Below, piece after piece: positions 15,504 through 25,390 of a stretch of DNA of 64,000 nucleotides. How positions within the stretch are numbered: position 1 is the first letter of the stretch; each line of letters opens with the position of its first letter. A program made the position numbers and the translations under genes. The notes under the pieces are model-generated. The model did not search any database, had not been told where the DNA came from, and saw nothing but the letters and a program-made list of their open reading frames with translations. The stretch comes from Pseudanabaena sp. PCC 6802. Its GTDB lineage: Bacteria > Cyanobacteriota > Cyanobacteriia > Pseudanabaenales > Pseudanabaenaceae. The stretch spans positions 2,352,868 through 2,416,867 of the forward strand of contig NZ_KB235914.1 of assembly GCF_000332175.1 (NCBI RefSeq), written 5' to 3'.

Positions 15504-17774
15504 ATGAAAAACACATTCCTCTCAAGATTTACGCCCAGCATGATGTCGCCAGAAGCTCTGGAGGCGATCTTCGTGCAAAGACATCAGTTAGTAGAAGAAC
15601 TAATCGATGCAATTCGGACTAGCGCGCTGACTGCAAATAAGCATTTTCGGCTCTTAGTGGGTGGGCGAGGTATGGGTAAAACGCATACAATTGCCCTGAT
15701 TTACCACCGCATCGCAGCGATGGCAGACTTGAGAGACAAATTACTAATCGCATGGCTGAGAGAGGAAGAATGGGGTGTTTCGTCTTTTTTGGATTTACTA
15801 TTGCGGATATTTCGCGCCCTCGAACAAGCTTATCCAGATGAGTATAAATCTAAGCTAAAGCAGAAAGTTGAGGAGCTTTATCAGTTTCCAGAACAGGCAC
15901 AATATAGGGCAGAAAAGTTATTGCGCGAATTTGCAGGCGATCGCGTTTTGCTACTGTTAATGGAAAATTTAGACGATATTTTTGCAGGTTTAGGGGATAT
16001 CGGCCAAAAGCAACTGAGAGCTTATATCCAGAATAATTCGTTTATCACTATTTTAGCAACGACGCAGAGTTTATTTCATGGCGTTACGCACAAAGATTCC
16101 CCTTTCTATGGGTTTTTCTATCCCCACCACTTAGAGGAGCTTAGTTTGGAAGATGCCGTCACTTTATTACAACACATCGCTAAGTTAGAGGAGGATAAAG
16201 AATTAGAATCATTCATCCAAAGTAGGGCAGGACATAATCGCATTAAAACCATCCATTATCTTGCAGGAGGAAATCACCGCGTCTATGTCATCTTTGCCGA
16301 ATTCCTGACGCGAAAATCGCTAGATGAGTTGGTGGAACCATTCATGAAAACTTTGGACGAACTGACTCCCTATTATCAAGCTCGAATGGCGTGGTTATCG
16401 CAACAGCAGAGGAAAATCGTTGAGTTTCTATGCGATCGCCGCCATCCCGTCCCCGTCAAAGAAATAGCACTGCGTTGCTTTATCAGCCACCAAACCGCAT
16501 CGAGCCAACTAAAGGATTTACGCGACAAGGGATATGTCAGAGCTGAAACAATTGGTCGCGAATCTTTTTACGAACTGCGAGAAGTTTTAATGCGCTTTTG
16601 CCTTGAAGTCAAGAAGCAACGCGGAGAGCCAATATCTTTATTCGTAGATTTTTTGCGCAGTTGGTATACGCAGGATGAGCTGCAACAGAGATTGGAAAGA
16701 TTGAGCATGAAAAATGCCGAACGTCAGTTGGAGTGCGATTATATCAAGATGGCACTTCAAGAAAGGGAAGAGAAAAAAGAAGATCCTCGCATAGCAGCTT
16801 ACAAGCGAGAATATCAAAATTGCTACGATAAAGAAAATTATGAAATGGCGCTGCAAAATGCTGAAAAACTGATAGGACTTCGAGGCGATCTTGAGGACTG
16901 GCTGTGTAAAGGAGCTAGTTTGGCGTTTCTCCATCAATGGAAGGAGACCTTAGCGTTTTGTTCGCAAGCGATCGAACTTTACCCAAATGAGCAGCTTTTT
17001 TGGACAATCCAAGCATGGTCATTGGATAAACTGCAATACTATGATGAGGCTTTGTCCTCTTGGGATAAAGCAATCGAACTTACCCCAGCCGATTCACGGT
17101 TATGGATGTTTCGGGGCCATGAACTGAGTAACATGCAACGCTATGAAGAAGCTTTGTCATCATACGATTGTGCGATTGAAATCAACCTTAATTATAGTTG
17201 GGCTTATTCGTCACGGGGCTTTTTGCTAAGAAAATTACAACGTTATGAGGAAGCTTTAGCTGCTTTTAATAAATCCATAGAACTAGGATGTATCGAATCT
17301 CTAGTTTTCCTTGAATGCGCTATTGTATTGTTAGAATTAAATCGCTGGGATGAGGGAATCCAAGCGTTAAATCTTCTAAGTGATGAAGATATAAAAATAA
17401 TGGATATATACCTCATTATTCAAAAGCTATTTGATAGTAAGCATGATGCGTCATTTTGGCAAAATCGGATTCAAACACTCATCGAACTGTACGACAACCA
17501 CCAGATTACCTCAGCATTAGGCCAAGGGATCGTCCATAATATTCCCACATTGATGTCAGAGATGGTCAGCGATAAAACTGCTCGGACATGGTTGGAAGTA
17601 TGGCAAGAATTAACGGGCGATCGCCCCGAATTTCAAATTCCTTTGCGCCTGCTCAATGCGGCTGTGCGCTACCGAGAGACAAAGGGCGATCGCCGCGTTT
17701 TGTTAGAGCTTCCCATTGAGGAACGTAACTTGCTAGAACCTTTGCTGAAACAAGCGGAGTCGAAGCCAACCTGA
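15504..17774 (+). CDS. P-loop ATPase with winged helix and TPR repeats, second gene of the pair
   Basis: 756 residues. Walker A LLVGGRGMGKTHT (51-63), Walker B VLLLLMENLDD (148-158), then FITILATTQS as a sensor-like strand. Around 310-370 a MarR-like winged helix reads VKEIALRCFISHQTASSQLKDLRDKGYVRAE. A Glu/Lys-rich helix follows, then about four or five TPR units between 440 and 630 (for example YDEALSSWDKAIELTP, YEEALSSYDCAIEIN, YEEALAAFNKSIELG). The C-terminal 120 residues are unassigned. The order NTPase, DNA-binding, TPR recalls STAND regulators and defence ATPases. Translationally close to the first ATPase. Confidence 0.8.
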   Translation: MKNTFLSRFTPSMMSPEALEAIFVQRHQLVEELIDAIRTSALTANKHFRLLVGGRGMGKTHTIALIYHRIAAMADLRDKLLIAWLREEEWGVSSFLDLLLRIFRALEQAYPDEYKSKLKQKVEELYQFPEQAQYRAEKLLREFAGDRVLLLLMENLDDIFAGLGDIGQKQLRAYIQNNSFITILATTQSLFHGVTHKDSPFYGFFYPHHLEELSLEDAVTLLQHIAKLEEDKELESFIQSRAGHNRIKTIHYLAGGNHRVYVIFAEFLTRKSLDELVEPFMKTLDELTPYYQARMAWLSQQQRKIVEFLCDRRHPVPVKEIALRCFISHQTASSQLKDLRDKGYVRAETIGRESFYELREVLMRFCLEVKKQRGEPISLFVDFLRSWYTQDELQQRLERLSMKNAERQLECDYIKMALQEREEKKEDPRIAAYKREYQNCYDKENYEMALQNAEKLIGLRGDLEDWLCKGASLAFLHQWKETLAFCSQAIELYPNEQLFWTIQAWSLDKLQYYDEALSSWDKAIELTPADSRLWMFRGHELSNMQRYEEALSSYDCAIEINLNYSWAYSSRGFLLRKLQRYEEALAAFNKSIELGCIESLVFLECAIVLLELNRWDEGIQALNLLSDEDIKIMDIYLIIQKLFDSKHDASFWQNRIQTLIELYDNHQITSALGQGIVHNIPTLMSEMVSDKTARTWLEVWQELTGDRPEFQIPLRLLNAAVRYRETKGDRRVLLELPIEERNLLEPLLKQAESKPT

Positions 17775-17897
17775 TGCCGATCGCAAATTTCCAGTGCTTT
17801 TGCCCAGATTGTAGATACGGTAGCAAAAAATAACTAATCGTTGCGATCGCAATGCCATAATGCTGTTTGTCGTATTTCAGTGGGTGTGGCAAAGCAT

Positions 17898-19112
17898 ATG
17901 GCAGATTGGCATGAAATTCCTGGCGGGGTGACGGCAGCGAAGGGCTATAAGGCTACGGGAATTAAAGCTGGGCTGAAACCATCGGGTGCTCCGGATCTGG
18001 CACTGATTAGTTCCGACGCGAGCGCGATCGCGGCGGGGGTGTTTACAACTTCGCAGGTTAGAGCCGCTTGCGTGGATTTTAACTTGCAAGTATTGCAGTC
18101 CAGCACAATGGTACGCGCAATTTTGTGTAATGCCGGGCAGGCCAATGCCAGTACGGGCGATGAAGGCTGGCGCAATGCCGTCGAGACGGCGGAACTGGTG
18201 CAGAAAACCATGGGTATAACCGATGCCGTCCTGGTGGCATCTACAGGCGTAATTGGCAGGCAGTTAGACATGGATCGGATGCGAGCGGGGATTCCACAGG
18301 CGATCGCCGCCCTGGCACCCGATGGCAGCGATGCCGCATCGAAGGCGATCGTCACTACGGATCTGGTGACAAAATCATTTGCGCTCGAAGCTACGTTTGA
18401 CGGGCAGCCAGTTCGGGTTGGCGGTATCTGCAAGGGTTCGGGCATGATCCACCCAAATATGGCAACGATGCTGGCATTTGTCACCTGCGATGCGGCGGTG
18501 TCGCCCGTCCTGTGGCAGTCGATGGTGAGTCGCGCCGCCGAGCAAAGCTTTAACCAAATTACCGTCGATGGCGATACCAGCCCCAACGATATGTTACTGG
18601 CACTCAACAACGGACAGTCCCTCACGGCTGGGATTACGGATGCAAATTCCCCCGCCGCCCAAAGGCTAGAAGCAATGCTGACCGAAGTCTGCGTTCAACT
18701 TGCCAAAGCGATCGCTCGCGATGGTGAAGGCGCTACCTGTCTGATTGAAATTAACGTCACTGGTGCGGGCGATCGCGCCGCCGCCCGAGCGATTGCCCGC
18801 ACGATCGCCGGTTCGTCATTGGTGAAATCCGCTGTATTTGGACGCGATCCCAACTGGGGTAGAATTGCCGCCGCCGCTGGGAGGGCGGGTGTAAAGTTTG
18901 ATAAAAACCAACTAAATATTCAACTGGGCGACTTTGTGATGATGGCGGACGGCGTACCGCAAGAATTTGACCGCGATGCCGCTAGTAATTATCTGAAAAG
19001 CGATACCGTTGCGATCGGGGTTAGTGTCGGTAACGGGCCTGGCAGGGGCACGGCCTGGGGCTGCGATCTAAGCTATGATTACGTCAGAATCAACGCAGAA
19101 TATACGACTTAG
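17898..19112 (+). CDS. argJ: Bifunctional ornithine acetyltransferase / N-acetylglutamate synthase
   Basis: Arginine pathway enzyme: moves the acetyl group from N-acetylornithine to glutamate and can also make N-acetylglutamate from acetyl-CoA. Start at ATG 17898 (MADWHEIPGGVTAAKGYKA) gives 404 residues, the normal size; a longer frame to 17841 adds 19 unmatched residues. The self-cleavage and nucleophile site is in HPNMATMLAFV (Ala-Thr bond), and GKGxGMIHPN-type and FGRDPNWGRI motifs are present. It is encoded alone here; a small gap separates it from the devB-like gene. Confidence 0.95.
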   Translation: MADWHEIPGGVTAAKGYKATGIKAGLKPSGAPDLALISSDASAIAAGVFTTSQVRAACVDFNLQVLQSSTMVRAILCNAGQANASTGDEGWRNAVETAELVQKTMGITDAVLVASTGVIGRQLDMDRMRAGIPQAIAALAPDGSDAASKAIVTTDLVTKSFALEATFDGQPVRVGGICKGSGMIHPNMATMLAFVTCDAAVSPVLWQSMVSRAAEQSFNQITVDGDTSPNDMLLALNNGQSLTAGITDANSPAAQRLEAMLTEVCVQLAKAIARDGEGATCLIEINVTGAGDRAAARAIARTIAGSSLVKSAVFGRDPNWGRIAAAAGRAGVKFDKNQLNIQLGDFVMMADGVPQEFDRDAASNYLKSDTVAIGVSVGNGPGRGTAWGCDLSYDYVRINAEYTT

Positions 19113-19312
19113 GAGCAGTTAGCTTGCAGCGCTCAGCGGTCGGCCTTTTAACGTTGGGGCTGTAGGCGGTGAAATTCTTAGCTGCGTTCGTGTCTTGGCA
19201 AACTGCTATAGCAGCACTGTTGGAGGAAAATACCATAAAGGGTGAGTTCAGCCCGTGGTGAAAGTAATAAAATTTAATACTAAAGTTATGACAATAGTGA
19301 GACGAAAAGCTG

Positions 19313-20458
19313 ATGGAGACTAAGCTTGAGACTAAGCCCAAACAATCGGGAGCAAAAATCCCAAATTATTGGGTTATATCTCTAATCGTTCTTGGCACTG
19401 CTCTATTGGGATTTAGTGCTTACTATGCCATCACCAGGGCGGGTAATGCTTCGCAAACAGCGCCAGCCACTTTACCAGTATCAGAGCCTAAAACTCCACC
19501 GGCAGTCAGCGCCCTCGGGCGTTTAGAACCGCAAGGAGAAACGATTAAAGTTGCCCCCCCATCTGCGCTTGGCAGCTCCCGCATTAGCAGGTTGTTGGTA
19601 AAAGAAGGGGATCGAGTACAAAAGGATCAGGTAATTGCGCTCCTGGACAGCTACGAGCGGACACTAGCAGCCGTCAAGCAAGCTGAAAGTCAAGTTGCCG
19701 TGCGGCAGAGCATTGTGGAGCAAGTCAAGGCTGGAGCTAAAACAGGCGATATCGAAGCCCAGAGAGCTAACATGATGTCCAGAAAAGCTAATTTAGCGCG
19801 CTGGCAAAATGAGCTGGAAATTGCTAAAAGCGACTTGCAGCGTTACGAGATGCTGGTTAAAGATGGAGCGGCTTCCGAGTTTCAGCGCGACAGTTACATG
19901 CTGAAAGTAAAAAGTTTGACCGGTCAGATCGCTCAAGCAAATGAAGATATCGCTCAAGCTGAAAATCTACTGAACAGCGTTGCAGAAGTGAGACCCACAG
20001 ATGTGAGGGTGGCAGAAGCCCAACTGGCAAGCGCGATCGCCGATCTGGAAAAAGCAAAAGCCGATCTAGTCCTGACCGCAGTCAGGGCACCAATTGCCGG
20101 GCAAGTCCTCAAAATACATGCTAAATCCGGCGAAGCGGTTAACACTAACAATGGCGTACTTGAGCTAGGCAACACCAGCCAGATGTACGTGGTGGCTGAA
20201 GTTTATGAAACTGATATTGGCAAGGTAAAGGTAGGGCAGAGGGCTACAATTACCAGTGAAGTAATTGATGGTGAAATAACTGGCAAAGTCGAGCACATCG
20301 GTTTGCGAATTGCTAAAAATGATGTACTTGGAACCGATCCAGCCGCCAAAACTGATGTCAGAGTAATTGAAGTCAGAATCAAACTAGACGATAGCGCTAA
20401 GGTCTCTAATCTCACCAATCACCAGGTCAAAGTCAAGATCGAGGTTCTGAAGTCATGA
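19313..20458 (+). CDS. DevB/HlyD-type membrane fusion protein of an ABC exporter
   Basis: 381 residues: one N-terminal membrane helix (WVISLIVLGTALLGFSAYYAI, about 20-40), then a lipoyl/barrel half (SALGRLEPQGETIKVAPP), a long alpha-helical hairpin from about 110 to 235 and a second barrel half ending in LTNHQVKVKIEVLKS. It bridges the inner-membrane transporter and outer-membrane channel. It overlaps the following permease gene by 4 bp (ATGA). In the heterocyst DevBCA system such proteins export glycolipids; the substrate here is unknown. Confidence 0.9.
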   Translation: METKLETKPKQSGAKIPNYWVISLIVLGTALLGFSAYYAITRAGNASQTAPATLPVSEPKTPPAVSALGRLEPQGETIKVAPPSALGSSRISRLLVKEGDRVQKDQVIALLDSYERTLAAVKQAESQVAVRQSIVEQVKAGAKTGDIEAQRANMMSRKANLARWQNELEIAKSDLQRYEMLVKDGAASEFQRDSYMLKVKSLTGQIAQANEDIAQAENLLNSVAEVRPTDVRVAEAQLASAIADLEKAKADLVLTAVRAPIAGQVLKIHAKSGEAVNTNNGVLELGNTSQMYVVAEVYETDIGKVKVGQRATITSEVIDGEITGKVEHIGLRIAKNDVLGTDPAAKTDVRVIEVRIKLDDSAKVSNLTNHQVKVKIEVLKS

Positions 20459-21792
20459 TTTTTGCCGTCCCGCTTGCCTGGTTGCAACTCACTTATGAAA
20501 AAAGTCGCTTACTAGTAGCGATCGCTGGTATCACGTTCGCGGTGATTTTGATGTTCATGCAGATCGGATTCCAGGATGCCCTATTTAGAAGTGCAATCCG
20601 CTTGCAAAGCAACTTAAAGGGCGATCTAGTCTTAATCAGCCCTCAATCCACTAACTTAGTTGGGATGAGGAATTTTTCTAAGCGCCGTCTGTATCAAGCC
20701 GCTGGCATTGAAGGTGTCAAAGCGATTCACAATCTCTATATTGGGCTGGCAGCTTGGAAAATTAAGGAGAGTCCGTCTGGGCAAACCCGAAATATTCTCG
20801 TATTGGGAGCCGATCCCAATTCCGATGTATTCAAATTGCCCGGAGTCAGTAGGGAAAATCTCGAGCAAATCAGATTGGAAGATGTCGTGCTATTCGATCG
20901 CGACTCTCGCCCTGAGTTTGGCCCGATTGTGAAAGAATGCGGCGCGGATGCAAGTTTGGAGGACTTTACCTGCCATAAGCCGGTTTTTCGGGAAGTTGCG
21001 AACCGTCGCTTGAAAATTGGCGGCATGTTTAGAATGGGTTCTTCTTTTGGTGCCGACGGTACGATAATCACCAGCGAAACCAACTTCCTGCGCATCTTTG
21101 ACAATCGCAGAGAAGGACTGATTAACGTTGGCATTATTGAACTCAAACCTGGTACCTCCCCATATGAGGTCATGAAACAATTCATCGCTTTGCTCCCAGG
21201 CGAAGAGGTGCTTTTAGCCAAAGAGAATTTTACGCCAGATAATCAGCGCATTCGAGAAGTAGCATCCGATAAGACCAGAGTTACAATTAGCAAAAAAGAT
21301 CTGACAATTGCGGACATCAAAAAGGCAGGCGACCTGGTTGATGATGATATCAGAATCCTGACGATGGATGGCTTCATCAATTTTGAGAGATCCTATTGGC
21401 AGCGCAGCACGGCGATCGGCTTTATCTTCACGCTCGGCACGATCATGGGCTTCATCGTCGGCATCGTGATTGTCTACCAGATCCTTTACACCGATGTATC
21501 CGATCACATGGCGGAATACGCCACCCTAAAAGCAATGGGATACAGCAATTTCTATTTATCTAAAGTCGTACTCCAGGAAGCGTTCGTGCTTTCCATTCTG
21601 GGTTTTATACCCGGTTTAATTGTATGTATTGGCTTATATGCGCTCACGCGCAATGCCACGCGCTTACCGCTCGATATGACCTTAGAACGAGGTATTCAGG
21701 TTTTGATCCTAACAACGATCATGTGTATCATTTCCGGTGCAATATCTCTGCGTAAGGTACAATCTGCCGATCCAGCCGAAATATTCGCCTAG
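20455..21792 (+). CDS. DevC-type ABC transporter permease with insertion
   Basis: 445 residues versus about 390 for usual DevC proteins. The N terminus (IPLAWLQL-like VPLAWLQLTYEKSRLLVAIAGITFAVILMFMQIGFQDALF), the middle (ISPQSTNLVGMRNFSKRRLYQA, FGADGTIITSETNFLRIF) and the three C-terminal membrane segments ending VQSADPAEIFA all match the family. About 40 extra residues lie at 258-300 (after EEVLLAKENF and before MDGFINFERSYWQ) and about 20 near 158-178; both fall in the periplasmic part. The expected ATPase gene devA is not next to it. Confidence 0.9.
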   Translation: MIFAVPLAWLQLTYEKSRLLVAIAGITFAVILMFMQIGFQDALFRSAIRLQSNLKGDLVLISPQSTNLVGMRNFSKRRLYQAAGIEGVKAIHNLYIGLAAWKIKESPSGQTRNILVLGADPNSDVFKLPGVSRENLEQIRLEDVVLFDRDSRPEFGPIVKECGADASLEDFTCHKPVFREVANRRLKIGGMFRMGSSFGADGTIITSETNFLRIFDNRREGLINVGIIELKPGTSPYEVMKQFIALLPGEEVLLAKENFTPDNQRIREVASDKTRVTISKKDLTIADIKKAGDLVDDDIRILTMDGFINFERSYWQRSTAIGFIFTLGTIMGFIVGIVIVYQILYTDVSDHMAEYATLKAMGYSNFYLSKVVLQEAFVLSILGFIPGLIVCIGLYALTRNATRLPLDMTLERGIQVLILTTIMCIISGAISLRKVQSADPAEIFA

Positions 21793-21885
21793 TCTGTGTT
21801 GCACGCGATCGCCTTAGCAACGAGCAACCGATCGCGCCCAGTTAGTGCTAAAAATAACTACGTGAATATATAGATCGCGATCGCC

Positions 21886-23163
21886 ATGCATTTCCCTCGA
21901 AGAAAGTTTCTGCAAACCAGCGCCCTGTTCCTATTAGGAGCCTGCGGCGCTCAAACAACCAGCTCAAACCAACCCCAACCATCACCTAGCAACAAAATTA
22001 CTTTCTGGACGATGCAGCTGAAACCCACGTTTGATGCTTACATGGCAGAGGCGATCGCTGCATTTACAAAACAAAACCCTGGCACTCAAGTAGAATGGGT
22101 CGATGTGCCGTGGGGCGATATGGAGAGCAAGATTCTCAGTACGATTGCTGCCAATAACATCCCGGACGTGGTTAACCTCAACCCTCAGTTTGCTGCTAAG
22201 CTAGCTGAGAAAAAGGCTTTGCTGGATATGCAAACGCGATTAACTCCAGCCGAGATCGAGCAATACTTTCCCAATATTTGGAAAGCCAATCAATTAGGCA
22301 GCGTTACCTTTGGCTTGCCCTGGTACGTTGCCACCGATGTCACGATCTACAACCGCGATCTATTTCAAAAAGCAGGAATCGATCCCGCCCGTCCGCCCAA
22401 AACCTACGACGAACTTGCAAAAGCTGCCGAGCAGATCAAAGCTAAAACGGGCAAGTACGCTTTCATGCTGACGATGGATGGCAGCCAGGTGCTGGAGTCG
22501 ATGGTACAAATGGGGATGAATTTACTAACTGCCGATGGTAAGGCAGGATTTAACGATGCCGCAGGTAAAGCTGCCTTTAATTACTGGGTGAGTCTATTCC
22601 AGAAACAATTGATACCGCGTGAGATTCTCAATGAAGGTCACCGCAAAGCGATCGAACTCTATCAAGCAGGCGAGCTAGCAGTTCTTCTCACGGGACCGCA
22701 GTTTCTCAAGGTGGTGGCTCAGAATGCCCCCGACATTGCCAAAGTCTCGGATGTGTCAGCCCAAATCGTTGGTTCTACAGGTAAAAAGAGCGCGGCTGTG
22801 ATGAATATAGTCGTGCCCGCCGGTGCGAAAAATGTAGATCTTGGTGTCAAGTTTGCCTTATTTATCACCAATAGCGAAAATCAGTTGAACTTCTCTAAAG
22901 TTGAGAACTCTCTACCTTCGACTGTGAAATCCGCTGCCGATCCTTACTTTACTTCTCTAAGCGATAAGGCTTCAACTACTGATAAAGCTCGTACGATCAG
23001 TGCATCCCAACTGGCGCAATCAGAAGTGTTAATTCCCCCTGCTAAGGATTTAGATAAACTGCGCAAAATTATCTACGAGGAATTACAACTTGCAATGTTA
23101 GATCGAAAAAATGCCGATACTGCCGTTGCCAGCGCTGCCGAACGTTGGAACCAATTGGGATGA
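21886..23163 (+). CDS. ABC transporter sugar-binding lipoprotein (family 1 solute-binding protein)
   Basis: 425 residues. N terminus PRRKFLQTSALFLLGACGAQ has a twin-arginine-like pair followed by a lipobox (LGAC), so the mature protein is a lipid-anchored periplasmic binder. The body matches the MalE/UgpB-like class: ITFWTMQ near residue 40, YNRDLFQKAGIDPARPPKTYDELAKAAEQIK, and a C-terminal helical segment with RWNQLG. No sugar-transport permease or ATPase is beside it; it ends inside the start of the glycosyltransferase (ATGA overlap). Confidence 0.88.
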   Translation: MHFPRRKFLQTSALFLLGACGAQTTSSNQPQPSPSNKITFWTMQLKPTFDAYMAEAIAAFTKQNPGTQVEWVDVPWGDMESKILSTIAANNIPDVVNLNPQFAAKLAEKKALLDMQTRLTPAEIEQYFPNIWKANQLGSVTFGLPWYVATDVTIYNRDLFQKAGIDPARPPKTYDELAKAAEQIKAKTGKYAFMLTMDGSQVLESMVQMGMNLLTADGKAGFNDAAGKAAFNYWVSLFQKQLIPREILNEGHRKAIELYQAGELAVLLTGPQFLKVVAQNAPDIAKVSDVSAQIVGSTGKKSAAVMNIVVPAGAKNVDLGVKFALFITNSENQLNFSKVENSLPSTVKSAADPYFTSLSDKASTTDKARTISASQLAQSEVLIPPAKDLDKLRKIIYEELQLAMLDRKNADTAVASAAERWNQLG

Positions 23164-24143
23164 TAGATATCTCTGTAATAATCCCGTGCTTCAACCACGG
23201 TGATTATATCTGGGATGCGATCGCCAGTGTCGAAGCCTCGCAGGATCGCGATCGGCCAATTAACTACGAACTCATTATTATCAATGATGGTTCGACGGCG
23301 GAGACAACGCTGGATGTTTTAAACGATCTGCGCGATCGCGGTTACACAGTGATTGATATCGAGAATCAAGGTTTGGCTAATGCCCGCAATCATGGCATTG
23401 CGATCGCATCCGGTCGCTATATTCTGCCCCTGGATTCCGACAATAAGATTCGCTCGGAATACATGTATAAGGGGATAGAGATTCTGGATCGCTGTCCTCA
23501 GGTTGGAGTTGTCTACGGTGATGTAGAGTTTTTCGGCGGGATGACGGGGATTTGGGCGCTACCGGATTTCGATCTATATCGCCTCATGATTGGGAACTAC
23601 ATTGATGCCTGTGCCGTATTTCGCAAACAGATTTGGCAAGAATGCGGCGGTTACGATACCAATATCCCTGACAAATTGGGCTATGAGGATTGGGAATTTT
23701 GGCTGAGGGTAGCCAAACAGGGATGGCAGTTTCATCATATTCCAGAGGTGATGTTTGACTATCGTACCCGTTCTGACTCTATGGTGCAGGCTTGCAAGCA
23801 ACCCGCCAACCAAAAACGCCTGGTGCATTATATTTGCGCTAAGCACCAGGATCTATATGCATCCAGATTAGCTGACGTAATTGCTGATAAGGAATTGGTT
23901 GCCTTCGAGCGCATGTACGAGGTAGAGAGGTTAAAAAGAGAATTGCAGCACGTACAGTCCGATCTAGAGCACCTTAACCATCTAAATCATCAATACCAAG
24001 AGTCCGAGGTGCGTTTAAGCGAACACTTACAAGCTGCTAGAGATCGGATTGCCGTCCTGGAAAATACAGTGGCAGCAATGGAAACCAGTAAATTCTGGAA
24101 ATTGCGCATGTTATGGCTAAGGATCAAACGATCGGTCTCCTAA
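23160..24143 (+). CDS. Glycosyltransferase family 2
   Basis: 327 residues from ATG 23160, which overlaps the TGA of the binding protein. GT-A fold: ISVIIPCFNHGDYIWDAIASV at the N terminus, nucleotide site LIINDGST, acceptor-metal motif LPLDSDNKI (near 95) and GYEDWEFWLRVAKQGWQ (near 175) as the catalytic-base region. Residues 250-310 form a coiled coil, and the end METSKFWKLRMLWLRIKRS is a short motif also found at the end of the protein at 34286. Donor and acceptor sugars are unknown. Confidence 0.9.
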   Translation: MIDISVIIPCFNHGDYIWDAIASVEASQDRDRPINYELIIINDGSTAETTLDVLNDLRDRGYTVIDIENQGLANARNHGIAIASGRYILPLDSDNKIRSEYMYKGIEILDRCPQVGVVYGDVEFFGGMTGIWALPDFDLYRLMIGNYIDACAVFRKQIWQECGGYDTNIPDKLGYEDWEFWLRVAKQGWQFHHIPEVMFDYRTRSDSMVQACKQPANQKRLVHYICAKHQDLYASRLADVIADKELVAFERMYEVERLKRELQHVQSDLEHLNHLNHQYQESEVRLSEHLQAARDRIAVLENTVAAMETSKFWKLRMLWLRIKRSVS

Positions 24144-24259
24144 GAGACTTGCACGAACATAAGATACCTGCGATGTGTTACGGCTAATAACCAACACGTC
24201 CTACAGTTGCGATATTTGGGATATTGTTTAACCACAAGTCCCTAAGCATTAAAGATCTA

Positions 24260-24625
24260 CTAATTGCTCTCAGGCAATGCTTCCCAAGCACTGCAACCAC
24301 TACATGGTCCCATCGGGTTAACGGCACAGCGAATAAATTCTGATCGCGCATTGTATCGGCAGGTGGCATCGCCAATTACCCAGCTTCCTTCTACCAAATT
24401 CATCTCTGTAGGTTTTTGCGTAGGCTTGACAAATAGAGCCACTTTCAAAGGAACGTAGCGTCCCGATCTCAGGTGGTAACGATGGCGGCGCTCTAAAACT
24501 AAATAGGTTTTTCCGCCTACTTCCAAGTAGTTTCCTGGTTGCGGCATCCACCCTAGGTAAATCTTAGTAAGCGATCGATCTGGGCTAACCGTAAAGATCT
24601 CGGTTGGTAGATCCGACACATCCAT
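24260..24625 (-). CDS. DUF6464 family protein
   Basis: 121 residues, a family found mainly in cyanobacteria. The N-terminal two thirds have an SH3-like strand pattern (GNYLEVGGKTYLVLERRHRYHLRSGRYVPLKVALFV). The C-terminal part carries the diagnostic cysteine set GDATCRYNARSEFIRCAVNPMGPCSGCSAW, likely a metal or disulfide site. No signal peptide and no known function. It stands alone between the glycosyltransferase and sodB, divergent from sodB. Confidence 0.8.
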   Translation of the reverse strand: MDVSDLPTEIFTVSPDRSLTKIYLGWMPQPGNYLEVGGKTYLVLERRHRYHLRSGRYVPLKVALFVKPTQKPTEMNLVEGSWVIGDATCRYNARSEFIRCAVNPMGPCSGCSAWEALPESN

Positions 24626-24777
24626 GCTGATAACTCGAACACTTTAAGAATACTTTAAATAAATCTAATACTTCAAATCCTGCTCTACTGATAATTCCTT
24701 AACAAACTTGTTAAATTTGTAGCATAAAATCGTTACAATACTTAAGCTCAAACCAACCTAGAAGAGGACTAAGAACA

Positions 24778-25377
24778 ATGGCGTTTGAACTTCCTGCTTT
24801 ACCATTTGCTGCTGACGCACTAGAGTCAGCACATATGTCAGCGCAGACATTTTCATTCCACCATGACAAGCATCATGCTGCTTATGTCACCAATCTCAAC
24901 AACCTGGTTAAGGATACGGATTTGGCGGACAAGTCGTTGGAAGAAGTGATTGCGATCTCCTTTAAAGACCCAGCTAAGGTGGGCATATTTAATAACGCCG
25001 CACAGGTTTGGAATCATACATTCTTTTGGCATAGCCTCAAACCGGGTGGGGGTGGTACGCCAACTGGTGCTTTATTAGACAAGATTGTCGCTGACTTCGG
25101 CAGCTTCGATAAATTCAAAGAAGCTTTCAAAACCGCAGCTACAACCCAGTTTGGCAGTGGCTGGGCCTGGTTGGTTTCGGACAACGGCACGCTGAAGGTC
25201 ACCAAAACGCCTAATGCCGAGAATCCAATGGTACACGGTCAAACTGCGTTGCTGACCCTGGATGTGTGGGAACATGCCTACTATCTCGACTTCCAAAATC
25301 GCCGTCCTGACTACATCCAGAACTTCCTGGATAACCTGGTTAACTGGGACTTTGTGGCGAAGAACTTCGCTGCCTAG
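24778..25377 (+). CDS. sodB: Superoxide dismutase, Fe type
   Basis: Dismutates superoxide to O2 and H2O2 in the cytoplasm. 199 residues, normal. Metal ligands are His28 (FSFHHDKHH), His80 (WNHTFFWHSL), Asp162 and His166 (LDVWEHAYYLDF). The AQVWNHTFFWHSLKPGGGG segment with Gln-Val-Trp-Asn-His is typical of Fe-SOD, and there is no signal peptide as in Mn-type thylakoid SodA. A purine-rich AGAAGAGGA lies ahead of the start codon. Transcription probably ends at the hairpin at 25509. Confidence 0.96.
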   Translation: MAFELPALPFAADALESAHMSAQTFSFHHDKHHAAYVTNLNNLVKDTDLADKSLEEVIAISFKDPAKVGIFNNAAQVWNHTFFWHSLKPGGGGTPTGALLDKIVADFGSFDKFKEAFKTAATTQFGSGWAWLVSDNGTLKVTKTPNAENPMVHGQTALLTLDVWEHAYYLDFQNRRPDYIQNFLDNLVNWDFVAKNFAA

Positions 25378-25390
25378 ATCGATCTACAGC

